Positions 17,958 through 26,949 of a stretch of 64,000 nt of DNA are shown piece by piece. Positions within the stretch are counted from its first letter, which is position 1, and each line of letters starts with the position of its first letter. The notes below the pieces were generated by a model. That model saw only the letters and a program-made list of their open reading frames with translations. It ran no database searches and was not told the origin of the DNA. Position numbers and translations under genes: made by a program. Source of the stretch: Zymobacter sp047495495 (GTDB lineage: Bacteria; Pseudomonadota; Gammaproteobacteria; Pseudomonadales; Halomonadaceae); contig NZ_CP179930.1 in NCBI RefSeq assembly GCF_047495495.1, positions 2,046,001-2,110,000 on the forward strand, written 5' to 3'.

Positions 17958-19106
17958 GTGAAAGCAGACATGCTCTTTTCACTCTGCCAATACCCCTTGC
18001 CTCACCATCTGATCACACGCTTGACTGGCTGGCTGGCAGACAACCAAACGCCGTGGCTGAAGGACATGCTGATTCGTCGCTTCATCCGCATGTACGATGT
18101 GGACATGCAGCAAGCTGCCGAGTCGTCCCCCACCGCTTACGCCAACTTCAATGCGTTCTTTACGCGCGCACTCAAGGAAGAGGCCCGTCCTGTTCAACAG
18201 GGGCTGGTATCACCAGCCGACGGCGTACTATCCCAGTTTGGCGCCATCGAACAGGGCGAGATGATTCAGGCAAAAGGACAGTACTACACCCTAACCAGCC
18301 TGCTGGGCGGTGATGAAGACGAAGCACGTCCCTACGCCAACGGCAGCTTTGCCACCGTCTACCTTTCACCTAGCGATTACCATCGCGTTCATATGCCGTG
18401 CCAAGGCACGCTGCGCGCCACCTGCTACATTCCCGGCCGCCTGTTCTCGGTCAACCAGGCGACTACGGCACATGTCAGCGAACTGTTTGCGCGCAATGAA
18501 CGCTTGGTATGCCACTTCGATACACCCTATGGCCCAATGGCACTGGTGCTGGTGGGCGCTATGATCGTCGCCGGCATCGAAACCGTCTGGCAAGGGCGCT
18601 ATCAGCCCGCCCACCCACAGCATGCTACACGCCAGCAGTTTGAAGCAGGCGAGGTCACGCTGAACAAAGGGGATGAAATGGGGCGCTTCTACCTAGGTTC
18701 CACCGTCGTGGCCTGTTTCAGCGAGACGTTCGATTTCAGCGCGTGTTCGAAAGACATGAAGGTACAGATGGGGCAGACGCTTGATGCGGCTGATGCGGCT
18801 GATGCGGCTGATGCGGCTGATGCGGCTGATGCGGCTGATGCGGCTGATGCGGCTGATGCGGCTGATGCGGCTGATGCGGCTGATGCGGATGATGCGGATG
18901 ATGCGGATGATGCGGCTGATGCGGATGATGCGGCTGATGCGGCTGATGCGGCTGATGCGGATGATGCGGATGATGCGGATGATGCGGATGATGCGGATGA
19001 CGCGGATGATGCGGATGATGCGGATGACGCGGAGGAAGATAAAGAAGAAGAAGATGATGATGATGATGATGATGATGATGACAGCAGAGACGATTCTCGC
19101 TTCTGA
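17958..19106 (+). CDS. psd: Phosphatidylserine decarboxylase with long acidic repeat tail
   Basis: Membrane-bound pyruvoyl enzyme that makes phosphatidylethanolamine. GTG start at 17958 with agga 7 nt upstream. Residues 1-275 form the normal core: SPADGV (about 85-90), YHRVHMP (141-147), and the self-cleavage site FYLGST at 244-249, where cleavage between Gly247 and Ser248 releases the alpha chain with its pyruvoyl end. Residues 276-356 are 27 Asp-Ala-Ala or Asp-Ala-Asp triplets, followed by a Glu/Lys and poly-Asp stretch ending at 382. The usual protein is about 285-320 residues, so about 100 residues are an added acidic tail on the alpha chain. The catalytic core looks intact. Confidence 0.94.
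   Translation: MKADMLFSLCQYPLPHHLITRLTGWLADNQTPWLKDMLIRRFIRMYDVDMQQAAESSPTAYANFNAFFTRALKEEARPVQQGLVSPADGVLSQFGAIEQGEMIQAKGQYYTLTSLLGGDEDEARPYANGSFATVYLSPSDYHRVHMPCQGTLRATCYIPGRLFSVNQATTAHVSELFARNERLVCHFDTPYGPMALVLVGAMIVAGIETVWQGRYQPAHPQHATRQQFEAGEVTLNKGDEMGRFYLGSTVVACFSETFDFSACSKDMKVQMGQTLDAADAADAADAADAADAADAADAADAADAADAADADDADDADDAADADDAADAADAADADDADDADDADDADDADDADDADDAEEDKEEEDDDDDDDDDDSRDDSRF
18783..19025. repeat. 27 x 9-nt array (gatgcgg-ct/at) at the 3' end of psd
   Basis: Twenty-seven head-to-tail 9-nt units. The first 11 read gatgcggct; later units mix gatgcggct and gatgcggat, with a few gac codons near the end. Units keep the psd frame (Asp-Ala-Ala/Asp). A further gat run (poly-Asp) follows after a short Glu/Lys stretch. 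The grading from pure to mixed units suggests growth of the pure block most recently. Confidence 0.96.
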
Positions 19107-19177
19107 TGCATCCTTTTTTCTTATCGATGCCTAGGCCGTTGTCATGATTCAGCCGCCACTGCCGATGATATAGAAAC

Positions 19178-19215
19178 AAGAAGGGCATCCCGAGGGACGC
19201 CCTTCTTCTCGCAAC
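19178..19215. terminator. Terminator between psd and the OmpA-like gene
   Basis: Stem aagaagggc / gcccttctt (19178-19186 and 19199-19207) with a 12-nt loop, usable for both convergent genes. Confidence 0.8.
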
Positions 19216-19254
19216 ACAAGAAGACTCACGGCCGAAGCCGTGAGCCGTCAGGCA

Positions 19255-20142
19255 TTACTTGTTGTCAACCGGAGCGATTTCTACGCGACGGTTTTCAGCA
19301 CGACCAGCTTTGGTTTTGTTGGAAGCAACCGGGCGAGTCATACCGTAACCTTCCGCAGTAACGCGTTCCTGACCTACGCCCTGGCTAACCAGGAAGCGCA
19401 TGACGGAGTTCGCACGCTCTTTGGACAGTTTCATGTTGTAAGCGGCAGAACCGGTAGCATCGGTGTGACCTTCAACGCGAATGCGAACATTCGGGTTAGC
19501 TACCAGGCGCTGTGCAACAACGCTCAGGGTCTGCTGGGAATCAGCAGTCAGTTCGTAAGAGTCGAACTTGAAGTGGATGTCGTGGAGAACCAGGTTAGCC
19601 GGGCAACCCAGAGCATTCACTTTGACGCCAGCCGGAGTATCCGGGCACTGATCCTGGAAGTCCGGTACGCCATCACCGTCGGAATCCAGCGGGCAACCTT
19701 TAGCGTCTACCGCTACACCAGCCGGAGTACCCGGGCACTGGTCGAGGTAATCCGGTACGCCGTCACCGTCGGAATCCAGCGGGCAGCCCTGTGCGTCAAC
19801 TGCAACACCTGCCGGAGTACCCGGGCACTGGTCGCGATCGTCCGGTACGCCGTCGCCGTCGGAATCGGCTACGCCGGTTTCCGGGGATTTGCACAGCAGA
19901 GCTGCTGCAGTAGCGCCACCAACAGCACCAACAGCTGCGCCAGTGCCTTCGTGACTGCCGCCGCTGCTAACGCCGTAGCCAAGGCCGCCGCCGATCAGAG
20001 CGCCAGCGACGCCACAAACGACCTTGTTCTGATACCAGTGAGGTGCTTCGGCACCATTCGGGGAATGATTAGTGCTGGCACAGCCGGAAAGGCTCATGAC
20101 CAGTGCAGACCCCAGCAATAAGCCAGTCGCAGATTTGTTCAT
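19255..20142 (-). CDS. OmpA-family lipoprotein with calcium-type TSP3 repeats
   Basis: Outer-membrane lipoprotein that probably binds peptidoglycan. From the ATG at 20140-20142 (aaggag ribosome site) it is 295 residues. A lipoprotein signal ends in LSGC with Cys21. A glycine-zipper segment follows (about 55-90), then three thrombospondin type-3-like repeats each with DSDGDGVPD and DQCPGTPAG or a close variant (about 95-175), then an OmpA C-terminal domain (about 180-295) with the FDSYELT and GHTDATGS region. The frame is open to 20253 but those residues do not resemble a signal. A long non-coding upstream region suggests complex regulation. Confidence 0.9.
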   Translation of the reverse strand: MNKSATGLLLGSALVMSLSGCASTNHSPNGAEAPHWYQNKVVCGVAGALIGGGLGYGVSSGGSHEGTGAAVGAVGGATAAALLCKSPETGVADSDGDGVPDDRDQCPGTPAGVAVDAQGCPLDSDGDGVPDYLDQCPGTPAGVAVDAKGCPLDSDGDGVPDFQDQCPDTPAGVKVNALGCPANLVLHDIHFKFDSYELTADSQQTLSVVAQRLVANPNVRIRVEGHTDATGSAAYNMKLSKERANSVMRFLVSQGVGQERVTAEGYGMTRPVASNKTKAGRAENRRVEIAPVDNK

Positions 20143-20887
20143 GCAAGACTCCTTCTTGATACAACGCTTCGCGGCTGTGTGCCTGTGAAGCGGTTCCGAT
20201 TGTAGGCAACCTGCTAGCCTGGAACTCCCTCTTACGCGCCAGGAACAAACCACCCCGGAAGCGTGTCCATGCTAATGTGCGGCCATGAAACTACTCTAGT
20301 GCCTTTATTCTGCAATGCCATGAATCAGCGAAGATTCATTGGCGATGCAGTGCACCGAAGTGCCTCAAGCTCATGAATGATGCTATATCCGAACAGCGTT
20401 TTCAATCGCTGTTTACCACATCATAGTCCATTATAAATGGTATGCTTCATCTTTTTCATGGCGCCGTAACACAGGTTCTTTTCCTCTGTGATGCCTACAG
20501 CACACATCACAGAGGATGATAGACCCTATCCTGCAGTTACGCACGTATGAACCCGCCTGCTTCCGCTTATCTTTCTCAATTGTTTCGTATTGATTTTATC
20601 GTTACAGATCATGTCCCCGACGTGCATCGCCCATGCCATTGCGGAAAAATATCGTCTTTTCATGGAACTTTATGCGCATTAGGTGACGCAACGTAGCGTT
20701 TTACACGTGTAAGAGCGCCCTTCTGCCGACGCAATCCTGCTTTACTCTACCGTCATCCCAGCCCTTTCCTTCTCTATATCGCACTACTGCTCGCCCTTTT
20801 CTTGCCCTTCACTTACAAAAAAACACCCCAGCGCAAAGCGCCGGGGTGTTCTGTTGCGACCACTATATTAGTACTAGCAGAGCTGCA
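20143..20887. other. 745-bp gap without a convincing gene
   Basis: Between the OmpA-like gene and acrB. AT-rich relative to its neighbours. It holds a perfect 10-bp hairpin with 15-nt loop (arms 20482-20491 and 20507-20516), smaller inverted repeats near 20320-20340 (atgaatc/gattcat) and 20393-20415 (aacagcg/cgctgtt), and the acrB terminator at its right end. No reading frame here looks like a protein. A small RNA is possible but unproven. Confidence 0.6.
20816..20850 (-). terminator. Strong terminator after acrB
   Basis: Near-perfect 13-bp stem (aacaccccagcgc / gcgccggggtgtt, one mismatch, aaa loop) followed on the minus strand by a run of eight T. Classic intrinsic terminator for the pump operon. 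Confidence 0.92.
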
Positions 20888-23800
20888 TCACTGTTTCTGT
20901 TGCGATGCATCGTCCGAATGTAGGTCTTCTTCGAACTGCTCATGCGTGGACTTGCGGTTACCCCACAGTCGGTGCTGAGCAGAGGCGATCATGTAGTAGA
21001 ACGCCGGGACGAAGACACTGGCCAGCAGCATGACGCACAGCATACCGCCCACCACGGTGGTCCCGATATGGTGGCTGTTGGTGTCACCAGCACCCGAGGC
21101 CAGCATCAACGGCAGAGTACCGAAGATGAACGCCAGCGAGGTCATGATGATCGGGCGGAAACGCAGGTGAGCGGCTTCAATAGCAGCTTCACGAATGCTA
21201 AGGCCACGCTCCTTGCGCACCAACTCTGCAAACTCGACGATCATGATCGCGTTCTTCGCGGCAAGCCCTACGACCACCAAGAAGCCGATCTGAACGTACA
21301 CGCTGACCTCAAGACCACGCATCCATACCGCCAGTACGGCCCCTAGGAAAGCGAACGGCACGGAGGTCATAACCGCCAGCGGCATCGCCCAGCTTTCATA
21401 CTGTGCAGCCAAGATCAGGAATACCATGACCAGCCCGAAGACGATGGCCAGTGCGGCAGCACTACCCGCATGCGTTTCCTGATAGGACGTATCCGTCCAT
21501 GACATGCCCCAGTCACGCCCCAGCGTATCGCGCACCACTTCGTTCATGGCATTCAGCGCGTCGATGGAGCTATAGCCCGGTGCCGAGCTACCTTGGAACA
21601 GCGCCCCAGTCGTCACGTTGATACGCGTCACGTTGACAGGTGCCGTCGTACGTTCAAGCGATGCCACTTCAGACAGCGGAACCAGCTTGCCACTGCTGCT
21701 GGACACGTAGATACGGTTCAGGTCTTCAGGCGACTGACGGTATTCCCCATCGTTCTGCACGTAGACGCGATAGTTGCGGTTCTGGTACGTGAAGAAGTTG
21801 ACGAAGCTGTTACCCAGCGTACCTGACAGCGTGTCCTGGATGGTACTCAGTTCAATGCCGTAGGCCGTAGCTTTTTCCTGATCAATGTGCAGGCGATAGC
21901 TGGGCACGTTAACGTCGAACGATGTACGCACACCGGCCAGCTCAGGCCGTTTGGCGGCGGCTCCCATCACTTTCAGGGAAGCCTGATACAGCTCCTCAGA
22001 GGACGCCCCGTTGTACGGCTGCAGATAGCCAGAGAACCCCCCCATCGACGACAGCCCGATGATCGGCGGCATGTTCACCGCAAAGACCATGCCTCCCTTC
22101 ACTTGCTGCCCCGCACCCATGATTTTGCCGAGCAACTGAGTCGACGTTTCTGAACGCTCGCTCCACGGCTTCAGAGTGATGAAGAACGCCCCACGCGCCG
22201 TATTGGTAGACGAGGTTGTCAGATCGTACCCCACTATCTCCGTCACGTACTGAATGGAGGGGTCCTTCCGCAGAATTGCGGCAACCTGATCCATATACTG
22301 CTCGGTACGCGCCAGTGACGATGCACTCGGCATTATAACCGGCGCCATGACCATCCCTTGGTCAGTCGTCGGTACCAATGTACTCGGGTTGCGCTCATAA
22401 ATGAGCACTGCCGCAAAGCTGACCGCTACCAGAATGGCAAGCGAAACAAACCAAGCGCGAATGGCGGCACGCACCAAGAACATGTACAGATGCGTAACTT
22501 TGTCGAAGGCCTTGTTGAAGATATCCAGCGGCTTATGCAGCACGCGGGCAATAGCATTGCCCTTCTCTTCACTGACGTGACGGATCAGCAAAACGCACAG
22601 TGCCGGTGTCAGGGTCAGGGCGACGACCGCGGAAATAGCCACCGAAATAGCGATTGTTACCGCGAACTGCTTGTACATCATCCCCGTCAGCCCACCGAGG
22701 AAGCCTACCGGCACGAAGACAGACGCCATAATGAACGCCGTTGCAACGACAGGGCCGCTTACTTCGCGCATTGCCTCGACAGTCGCTCTGAAGATCGAGA
22801 GTTTCTTGTCTTCCGCCATCAAGCGTTCGACGTTCTCGACCACCAGAATGGCGTCATCCACCACGATCCCGATCGCCAGTATCATCCCGAATAGCGACAG
22901 CAAGTTGATCGAGAAGTCTAGGGCATACATCCCTGCAAACGTCCCGATAACCGCAATTGGCACCACGGACATGGCAATGACCATGACGCGCCAGTTCTGC
23001 AGGAAGATAAAGACGATGATCGCCACCAAGATCAGCGCTTCTACGAAGGTATGGATAACCGATTCGATCGACGCGTTGATAAACAGCGTGGTGTCATAGG
23101 GGATGGAGTAGCTCATACCTTCCGGAAAGTGCTGGGAAAGCTCGGCCATCCGTGCCTTAACGGCATTAACCGTCGATACCGCATTACTACCCGGCTGCTG
23201 CTGAACCATGATGGGCGCCATGCCCCCACCATTCATTTTCGACAGCACGGCATAGGAAGAGGAACCCAACTCGATGCGGGCGACGTCTCCCAAACGCAGC
23301 GTACTACCATCGCTGTTGGTACGCAGGATGATATTGCGGAACTGATCCGCCGTATTGAAACGCCCACCAGCACTGATGGTATAGGTGAACGGTGCGGCTG
23401 TTCCCTGTGGCGTTGCTGCAAGGTTACCCGCCGGAACCGCTTTGTTCTGGTAAGTAATCGCCGTCTTGACCTCGGCAGGCGTCAGGCTGTACTGAGCCAG
23501 CTTGCTCGGATCAAGCCAGATACGCATGGCGAACTCGCTGTTCCCCAATACGGCGGCATCCCCTACCCCAGAAATCTGCTTGAGAGAATCCGTCAGGTTG
23601 ATGGCGGCATAGTTCTGCAGATAGGTACGGTCGTATGCCCCCGTCGGAGACGTCAGCGCCACCAGCATCAGCATGCTGCCGGACTTCAGATCGACCTGAA
23701 CCCCTTGTGCCTGCACTTCGCTGGGCAGAGAGGCCAGTGCCTGCTGCACGCGGTTATTGACATTGATGGTGTCAGTGTTGCCATCAGACCCTACGGCAAA

Positions 23801-24085
23801 GGACACACTCATCTGCATGACGCCCGAGTCGGTACTCGTGGACGTCATGTAGAGCATGTTCTCGACACCGTTGATCTGCTGCGCCAAAGGTGCTGCAACG
23901 GTTTCCGCCACCGTCTCAGCGTTAGCGCCGGGGTAGGTGGCGGTGATGCTGACCGACGGCGGTACGACGTCTGGATACTGCGCAATCGGCAGTATCCTCA
24001 TCGCCATGGCACCGATCAGCGTAATAATGACCGAGAGCACCGTGGCGAAGATCGGTCTCTGAATGAAGAACCTGGATATATTCAT
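20888..24085 (-). CDS. acrB: RND multidrug efflux transporter, AcrB/MexB type (HAE-1)
   Basis: Inner-membrane proton-driven drug exporter of a tripartite pump. The 1065-residue protein begins MNISRFFIQRPIFATVLS, has the usual 12 membrane helices and two large periplasmic loops, the proton-relay Asp pair in GIVVDDAILVVENVERL (about 405-421) and the helix-10 Lys in GLAAKNAIMIVEFAE. Length is normal. It begins 3 nt after the acrA stop. No outer-membrane channel gene (tolC/oprM type) is next to it, so the channel must be encoded elsewhere. Confidence 0.95.
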   Translation of the reverse strand: MNISRFFIQRPIFATVLSVIITLIGAMAMRILPIAQYPDVVPPSVSITATYPGANAETVAETVAAPLAQQINGVENMLYMTSTSTDSGVMQMSVSFAVGSDGNTDTINVNNRVQQALASLPSEVQAQGVQVDLKSGSMLMLVALTSPTGAYDRTYLQNYAAINLTDSLKQISGVGDAAVLGNSEFAMRIWLDPSKLAQYSLTPAEVKTAITYQNKAVPAGNLAATPQGTAAPFTYTISAGGRFNTADQFRNIILRTNSDGSTLRLGDVARIELGSSSYAVLSKMNGGGMAPIMVQQQPGSNAVSTVNAVKARMAELSQHFPEGMSYSIPYDTTLFINASIESVIHTFVEALILVAIIVFIFLQNWRVMVIAMSVVPIAVIGTFAGMYALDFSINLLSLFGMILAIGIVVDDAILVVENVERLMAEDKKLSIFRATVEAMREVSGPVVATAFIMASVFVPVGFLGGLTGMMYKQFAVTIAISVAISAVVALTLTPALCVLLIRHVSEEKGNAIARVLHKPLDIFNKAFDKVTHLYMFLVRAAIRAWFVSLAILVAVSFAAVLIYERNPSTLVPTTDQGMVMAPVIMPSASSLARTEQYMDQVAAILRKDPSIQYVTEIVGYDLTTSSTNTARGAFFITLKPWSERSETSTQLLGKIMGAGQQVKGGMVFAVNMPPIIGLSSMGGFSGYLQPYNGASSEELYQASLKVMGAAAKRPELAGVRTSFDVNVPSYRLHIDQEKATAYGIELSTIQDTLSGTLGNSFVNFFTYQNRNYRVYVQNDGEYRQSPEDLNRIYVSSSSGKLVPLSEVASLERTTAPVNVTRINVTTGALFQGSSAPGYSSIDALNAMNEVVRDTLGRDWGMSWTDTSYQETHAGSAAALAIVFGLVMVFLILAAQYESWAMPLAVMTSVPFAFLGAVLAVWMRGLEVSVYVQIGFLVVVGLAAKNAIMIVEFAELVRKERGLSIREAAIEAAHLRFRPIIMTSLAFIFGTLPLMLASGAGDTNSHHIGTTVVGGMLCVMLLASVFVPAFYYMIASAQHRLWGNRKSTHEQFEEDLHSDDASQQKQ

Positions 24086-24088
24086 GCC

Positions 24089-25312
24089 TTACGCCCCGCT
24101 GTTCTGACCAGCCTCAGCGCTGGAAGAACTGTCTTGTGCGTTAGCGTCATGATCACCGTTCCACGGCTGCGGATCGACGGTCATGCCTTCACTCAGGCTA
24201 CCCGGATCGCCGAAGACCACACGGTCACCCGATGCCAGCCCCTCATCAATGATCTGCCAGTTGCCAGCTTGATCGCCCAGTTTGACCAGACGCCCTTTCA
24301 GCTGGTTGTTCTGATCCAGTACCAGCACCTGCGGCCCCATCAACCCCTGTTTAACAGCGATCTGAGGAACGGCGAAGGCGTTGAAGCGAACCATGTTCTG
24401 CAGATGAACGCGAACGAACTGCCCCGGCAGGAACAAATGCTGCGGGTTGCTGAAGCTAGCGCGTGCTTCGACGGTACTGGTGCCCTGATCGACATTGCTA
24501 CCCAAGAAGTCCAGCTTGCCCATCAGCGTGGAGGCAGCATCGCCGGAAACGCCCGGGAATTCGAGCACGGCTTGGACATCAGGCACTCCAGCACGACCGA
24601 TCTGCTGGCGAAGCTGGAAGGCATCGCGCTGGGGCAGCTGGAAACGTACTTCGAGCGGGTCAATAGGCGTCACGGTCGTCAGCTCGGTGTTGGCCGTCAT
24701 GACCGTACCGATGTTGACTTCGTTGAGCCCGGCCTGCCCAGCCGTCGGTGCACGGACTTCGGTGTAGTCGAGGTTGATGCGAGCGCTGTCGAGTGCCGCC
24801 TTGGTCTGCTGGACGCTGGCCAGAGAAGTCGCAAGCGTGTTGCGCGCACTGTCGCGAGACTGCTGGCTGATTGCCCCTTTCTGGAACAGCGTTTCATAGC
24901 GCTGATTATCGCGGCGAGCGTTCTCATACGTTGCCTGAGCGCTGGCCAAATTGGCCTGCGCCTGCGCCAGCTCTGCCTTGTAAGGGGCCTGCTCAATAAC
25001 GTACAGCAGCTGCCCCGGACGGACCTGCTCACCCGGCTTGTAGTGCTGCGATTCCAGACGCCCGCCGACGCGCGCAACGATGCTTACAGCGGCATCGCTG
25101 CGAATCATGGCGGGATAGCGTTTGTCGAGCGGGATGTTGCGTCGACTGACCTGGGCCACTTCAGCCTTGGCAGCCGGTGCTTTCTGAGCGCTTTCCCCAT
25201 TTGCTGAGGCAGCTTTGCCTGCAGAAGAGCCTTCGCTACATCCGGTACCCATTAGGACCAGAGTGGCGGCAAGACCCCACATGACAGGCTTGTAACGGCT
25301 AATTTCGATCAT
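24089..25312 (-). CDS. acrA: Periplasmic adaptor protein of RND pump (AcrA/MexA type)
   Basis: Membrane-fusion protein that joins AcrB to an outer-membrane channel. The 407-residue protein has a signal with a likely lipidation cysteine in MGTGC (about residue 25), a low-complexity Ala/Ser/Lys stretch, a lipoyl half-motif around GGRLESQHYKPGEQVRPGQLLY, a helical hairpin (about 115-175), the second lipoyl half with VRAPTAGQAGLN, and beta-barrel domains. The C-terminus is an Asp/Asn/Ser-rich tail. The gene is divergent from the TetR gene. Confidence 0.93.
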   Translation of the reverse strand: MIEISRYKPVMWGLAATLVLMGTGCSEGSSAGKAASANGESAQKAPAAKAEVAQVSRRNIPLDKRYPAMIRSDAAVSIVARVGGRLESQHYKPGEQVRPGQLLYVIEQAPYKAELAQAQANLASAQATYENARRDNQRYETLFQKGAISQQSRDSARNTLATSLASVQQTKAALDSARINLDYTEVRAPTAGQAGLNEVNIGTVMTANTELTTVTPIDPLEVRFQLPQRDAFQLRQQIGRAGVPDVQAVLEFPGVSGDAASTLMGKLDFLGSNVDQGTSTVEARASFSNPQHLFLPGQFVRVHLQNMVRFNAFAVPQIAVKQGLMGPQVLVLDQNNQLKGRLVKLGDQAGNWQIIDEGLASGDRVVFGDPGSLSEGMTVDPQPWNGDHDANAQDSSSSAEAGQNSGA

Positions 25313-25399
25313 GTTGATGGTAATCCTGAACTGGCCTTATCAACGCCTGTCGTGTCGACGGCAGGGCAGATGGCGCGCGTGGTGAAGGATGCACCCGAG

Positions 25400-25427
25400 T
25401 TTAGATGCAAACATGTATGTATGTAAA
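25400..25427 (-). promoter_or_regulatory. acrAB promoter with AcrR-like operator in the spacer
   Basis: On the minus strand a -35-like TTTACA (25422-25427) and a -10-like TCTAAA (25400-25405) are 16 bp apart. The spacer holds tacatacatg, similar to half of the known E. coli AcrR operator (TACATACATT). A repressor bound here would block the acrAB promoter. This is a sequence match by eye. Confidence 0.55.
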
Positions 25428-25509
25428 CGTTGATAATCGCGTTATGATGTGAACAAGAAGGCGATTTGCCGTTTCATTTCTTCTATATCGACAGACGACG
25501 CTACCGCTC

Positions 25510-26148
25510 ATGGCTAGACGTACCAAGGCTGAATGCGAAGCCACCCGTAACGCCCTGCTAGACGCAGCAGAGGCTGTATTTCTCGAACAGGGCGTATCTC
25601 GCACCTCTCTTGAACAGATTGCGCGCCATGCTGGCATGACGCGCGGCGCACTTTATTGGCACTTCAAGGACAAGGATGCACTGTTCGATGCCGTGCATCA
25701 GCGCGCCCAAGTGACCTCGGAAGAGTTGCTTGAACAACTCTCCAGCGTCAGCGACCACAGCAATCCGCTGGAAGCGCTGCGCGAAAACTTTCGTCAGGTC
25801 TTCAAGGTGCTGTCACAGCCTCGCGTGCAGCGCGTACACACCATTTTGCTGTTTCGTCGCGAGTTCTACGATCAGATCACGACGGGAGGCAACACGCGCG
25901 ACATCACGCTGGAGTGCCTCAGCCGACTGACGCAGACACTGGAACGCATGCAAAAGGCCGGCTATGTACTGACCTGCCCACCCGACATTGCTGCACGCAC
26001 CATTCACTCGACCACATCAGGGCTGATCCATGAATGGCTGCGCGCACCCGACAGCTTCAACCTGTGTGATGAAGGCGGACGCGTGATGGAGTGGATACTG
26101 GACAGTCTGCTGCCGGCCTCTCGTCTGCCACCCTCGCCTTCAGCGTGA
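25510..26148 (+). CDS. acrR: TetR-family repressor of the RND pump (AcrR/TtgR-like)
   Basis: The 212-residue protein has the TetR DNA-binding domain at the N-terminus (ARRTKAECEATRNALLDAA, then LEQIARHAGMTRGALYWHF with the Tyr-Trp-His-Phe end), followed by an all-helical ligand domain. The opening and the FKDKDALF segment match AcrR/TtgR/SmeT-like repressors. It is divergent from acrAB with a 197-bp shared region, so it most likely represses acrAB and itself and is released by drugs or toxic compounds. It overlaps the 3' end of fliA by 9 nt. Confidence 0.9.
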   Translation: MARRTKAECEATRNALLDAAEAVFLEQGVSRTSLEQIARHAGMTRGALYWHFKDKDALFDAVHQRAQVTSEELLEQLSSVSDHSNPLEALRENFRQVFKVLSQPRVQRVHTILLFRREFYDQITTGGNTRDITLECLSRLTQTLERMQKAGYVLTCPPDIAARTIHSTTSGLIHEWLRAPDSFNLCDEGGRVMEWILDSLLPASRLPPSPSA

Positions 26149-26949
26149 GGCATCCTGATACGCCATGTGGTCCCGAATATCGGCGGCCATATGGCCTTCC
26201 TCAAGCAGGCGGCGGTGCAGAAACCGTTCGGTGCGTCGCCGCAGCTGGCATATACGCGATTCACTGACCCCAAGACGTTCGCCTAATTGACGCAGTGTCA
26301 TCTGTTGAAAATAGTACCCTTCCAACACTATCCGCAATCTTTCCGGCAGTTCGTCAATCGCATGCCCTAGCGCTGTCCGTACATTCTCTCGCTGATACAA
26401 CCGCTCAGGTGAGTCACTCAGGCAGCGACTATCGCAGTGATATGCCGCACCTTCCTCTTCGATGCCCTCTCCTTCATAAGACAGCAGCTGGCCATTCTGT
26501 ACATCGTCGCGTAGCTGGTGGTAAGTCACCGATGGCATCCTCAACGATGAAGCCACTTCCACGCCTTTTGCCGCCCGCCCCAGCCGCTGTTCAAGGCGCT
26601 GCTGCTCGCGTTCGATCTGACGCATGTCGTGACGCACGCTACGTGGCAGCCAGTCCCGTTCGCGCAGCGCATCCAGCATGCTGCCACGGATGCGCTGTGC
26701 CGCATAAGTATCGAACGAAGCCCCCTGCAGAGGGTCATAGCGCTGACGGGCATCAAGCAGACCAACGGCACCGGCTTGGATCAGGTCGTCGATCTCGATT
26801 GTGGCCGGAAGATGTAGGCGTGCCTGTAAGGCGTAGGCAATGCAGCGCACTAAGGTCATCTTCTGCCGCCAGTAAGTGCGCGTCGGGGCATCGGAGGCTA
26901 CGGTGCTGGAGCGTGGATGGCGGGGCAGCGTGCAGGAGATGGATGACAT
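26140..26949 (-). CDS. fliA: Sigma-28 family RNA polymerase sigma factor (FliA-like)
   Basis: Sigma factor of the flagellar/chemotaxis group. The 269-residue protein has region 2 (DDLIQAGAVGLLDARQRYD and SFDTYAAQRIRGSMLDALRERDW, about 52-95), a region 3 with RSVRHDMRQIE, and region 4 with LRQLGERLGVSESRICQLRRR (about 220-240). Typical FliA is about 240-250 residues; this one has an N-terminal extension of about 25 residues. No flagellar or chemotaxis gene is nearby, which is unusual, so target genes are uncertain; another role for a sigma-28-like factor cannot be excluded. Its 3' end overlaps the TetR gene. Confidence 0.85.
   Translation of the reverse strand: MSSISCTLPRHPRSSTVASDAPTRTYWRQKMTLVRCIAYALQARLHLPATIEIDDLIQAGAVGLLDARQRYDPLQGASFDTYAAQRIRGSMLDALRERDWLPRSVRHDMRQIEREQQRLEQRLGRAAKGVEVASSLRMPSVTYHQLRDDVQNGQLLSYEGEGIEEEGAAYHCDSRCLSDSPERLYQRENVRTALGHAIDELPERLRIVLEGYYFQQMTLRQLGERLGVSESRICQLRRRTERFLHRRLLEEGHMAADIRDHMAYQDASR

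Noticed and set aside
18689..19188. Minus-strand Ser/Ala and His/Pro-rich frames over the psd repeat
   Set aside because: Shadows of the repeat in psd; psd itself has clear family support.
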